Assembly (NCBI GenBank): GCA_015179045.1
Contig: WHUZ01000215.1
Span: 1-26,857 of the forward strand
Reading direction: 5' to 3'
DNA length: 26,857 bases
Source of the DNA: Kalaharituber pfeilii
Lineage: Eukaryota; Ascomycota; Pezizomycetes; Pezizales; Pezizaceae
A program made the translations under genes and the position numbers. Below are positions 25,721 to 26,857 of the stretch, piece by piece. The notes below the pieces were generated by a model. It saw only the letters and a list, made by a program, of their open reading frames with translations, ran no database searches and had not been told where the DNA came from. Position 1 is the stretch's first letter. Every line of letters begins with the position of its first letter.

Positions 25721-26857
25721 ATTTTTCTTATTCTTTAGACATAAAAATAGCTGTATTATGGAGCTACTGCTAAAGGTGATATTTGTTTTAGTAGTAGAAG
25801 AAGTAGAGCACTTATATTTAGAGTATTAGTAATAGAAACTACTTTATATTTCCATTGGTTCTAGTTACTTTAACACTTAGGATAGCTGGCTAAAAGATTT
25901 TAAATATTTTCCAAATACTAGTAAAAATAAAAATAAGGATAGAATCAGAAATCTTTACTATATTATTAAACTTATTAATCTTAATTAAGAAATCCTACAA
26001 TCTACTCTACTACTTATATCTAAATATTTCAAGTAGCCTCAGTAATAGCTAAAAAGTTCTGGAAGGCTGTATATAATAGAGTAAGAGCTATAGTATATAA
26101 TACTAGAGATTCTGATAGAAAAAGATAAAGGCAAAGCCCTTTAAGTAAGAGGTAAATATATTAATATATTTATCAATATCAATAATCTTTGAGCTTTTAA
26201 TCTATTATTGGACTAGGTAAAAAAAAGTTATCAAGCTCCTTTATATTTCTATCAAACTTATCTAAAAAGAAAGATCTTTGTATAAGAAGGAAGGAAAGCT
26301 CCATAGTATCAACTAATAGAGGCATTAGATCTTGGACTCAGTAAGAGCTATGAGAAAAGATATAAGGAGGAGAAAGGTCTTATAGTAATATTTAACTTAT
26401 AGGAAATTAAAAAGATATAGGGTCTCATACTCAATAAGAACTATAAGATAGGATATGAAGAGAAGAAGTACCTACACTATCAGTACTTAATGGAATAGGT
26501 ATAGGGCTATAGTTATTATAGTTATAGTATAGCTACTAGTTCAAATGATAACTACTATAGTATCTATCTTTATATACTTGCTAGTAGCTAGGTAATATAG
26601 ATTATTATATTTTGCAGTTCTTATTAGATTTAGGAGAGAGAAATAGATATATTATCTTAAAACACTTCTGCTAGAAGATCTATATACTTACAAGCTTAAG
26701 TGATATACTATTCTAGCTCACTATAATAGCAATCAATATAGTTCTTGATTTTCTAATTAGTATTTACTTGCTTGTTATAGAGGTTAGTAATATCTCTGAG
26801 GAGAGGTTCTTAAAGAAGAAAAGATAGTAGATGAGCCTTCAGGTACTAATATTATAT
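25721..26857. other. RIP-like DNA without an identifiable gene
   Basis: AT-rich and TA-rich to the window end. A short plus-strand frame near 26029-26120 reads VASVIAKKFWKAVYNRVRAI followed by VYNTRDSDRKR, and another near 26290-26390 is Lys/Arg-rich. Both look like transposon-protein debris but cannot be assigned. Confidence 0.4.

Noticed and set aside
1..26857. tRNA, rRNA or other RNA genes
   Set aside because: No cloverleaf with conserved A and B boxes and no ribosomal RNA segment was recognised by eye.

Overview
The window reads as a repeat-rich, gene-free stretch of a filamentous ascomycete (Pezizomycotina) genome. Most of it is AT-rich, TpA-rich and full of TAG/TAA stops inside recognisable retroelement reading frames. 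That is the signature of repeat-induced point mutation (RIP, C-to-T mainly at CpA). Every identifiable protein remnant is a transposable element protein: Tad1-type LINE reverse transcriptases and chromodomain Ty3/Gypsy polyproteins. I found no intact host gene, rRNA or tRNA. The species cannot be named from this sequence.

Layout. 1-2570: RIP-degraded DNA holding one unidentified single-frame coding remnant (1420-2361, +). 2577-2809: hairpin/24-bp-repeat module and a satellite fragment. 2810-5283: LINE copy A (- strand, 5'-truncated). 5285-7600: mutated satellite relics, an ACTCA-rich repeat, a possible LTR end and a second unidentified coding remnant (6620-6991, +). 7600-7864: the hairpin/24-bp module again, in opposite orientation. 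7865-10746 plus 22490-22852: LINE copy B (- strand), split by a Ty3/Gypsy chromovirus (10747-22489, - strand). 22853-23870: more satellite relics and ACTCA repeats. 24105-24959: the 3' end of a second chromodomain Gypsy (+ strand), followed by its LTR. 25480-26857: degraded DNA without an identifiable gene.

The most unusual object is at 16174-22030. It is a 5857-bp, comparatively GC-rich element bounded by 23-bp perfect terminal inverted repeats and inserted in the 5' LTR of the Gypsy element. The other LTR preserves the empty site. The element has no recognisable transposase. It carries two arrays of a 57-bp satellite in opposite orientation (about 16806-18072 and 20118-21420) around a core with further inverted repeats, so its architecture is foldback-like. 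Several smaller insertions sit inside it: a 5'-truncated LINE with poly-A and target duplication, three 51-64-bp pieces that look like extreme 5'-truncated LINE tails, a 288-bp TA-flanked MITE and an 85-bp MITE. It shows little RIP mutation. RIP-mutated relics of the same 57-bp satellite lie elsewhere in the window, so the satellite family is older than this copy.

The relative order of events is explicit: satellite relics and LINE B, then Gypsy into LINE B, then the satellite carrier into the Gypsy LTR, and the small insertions at times not resolved relative to the carrier's own insertion. All calls are by eye; no similarity search was run.
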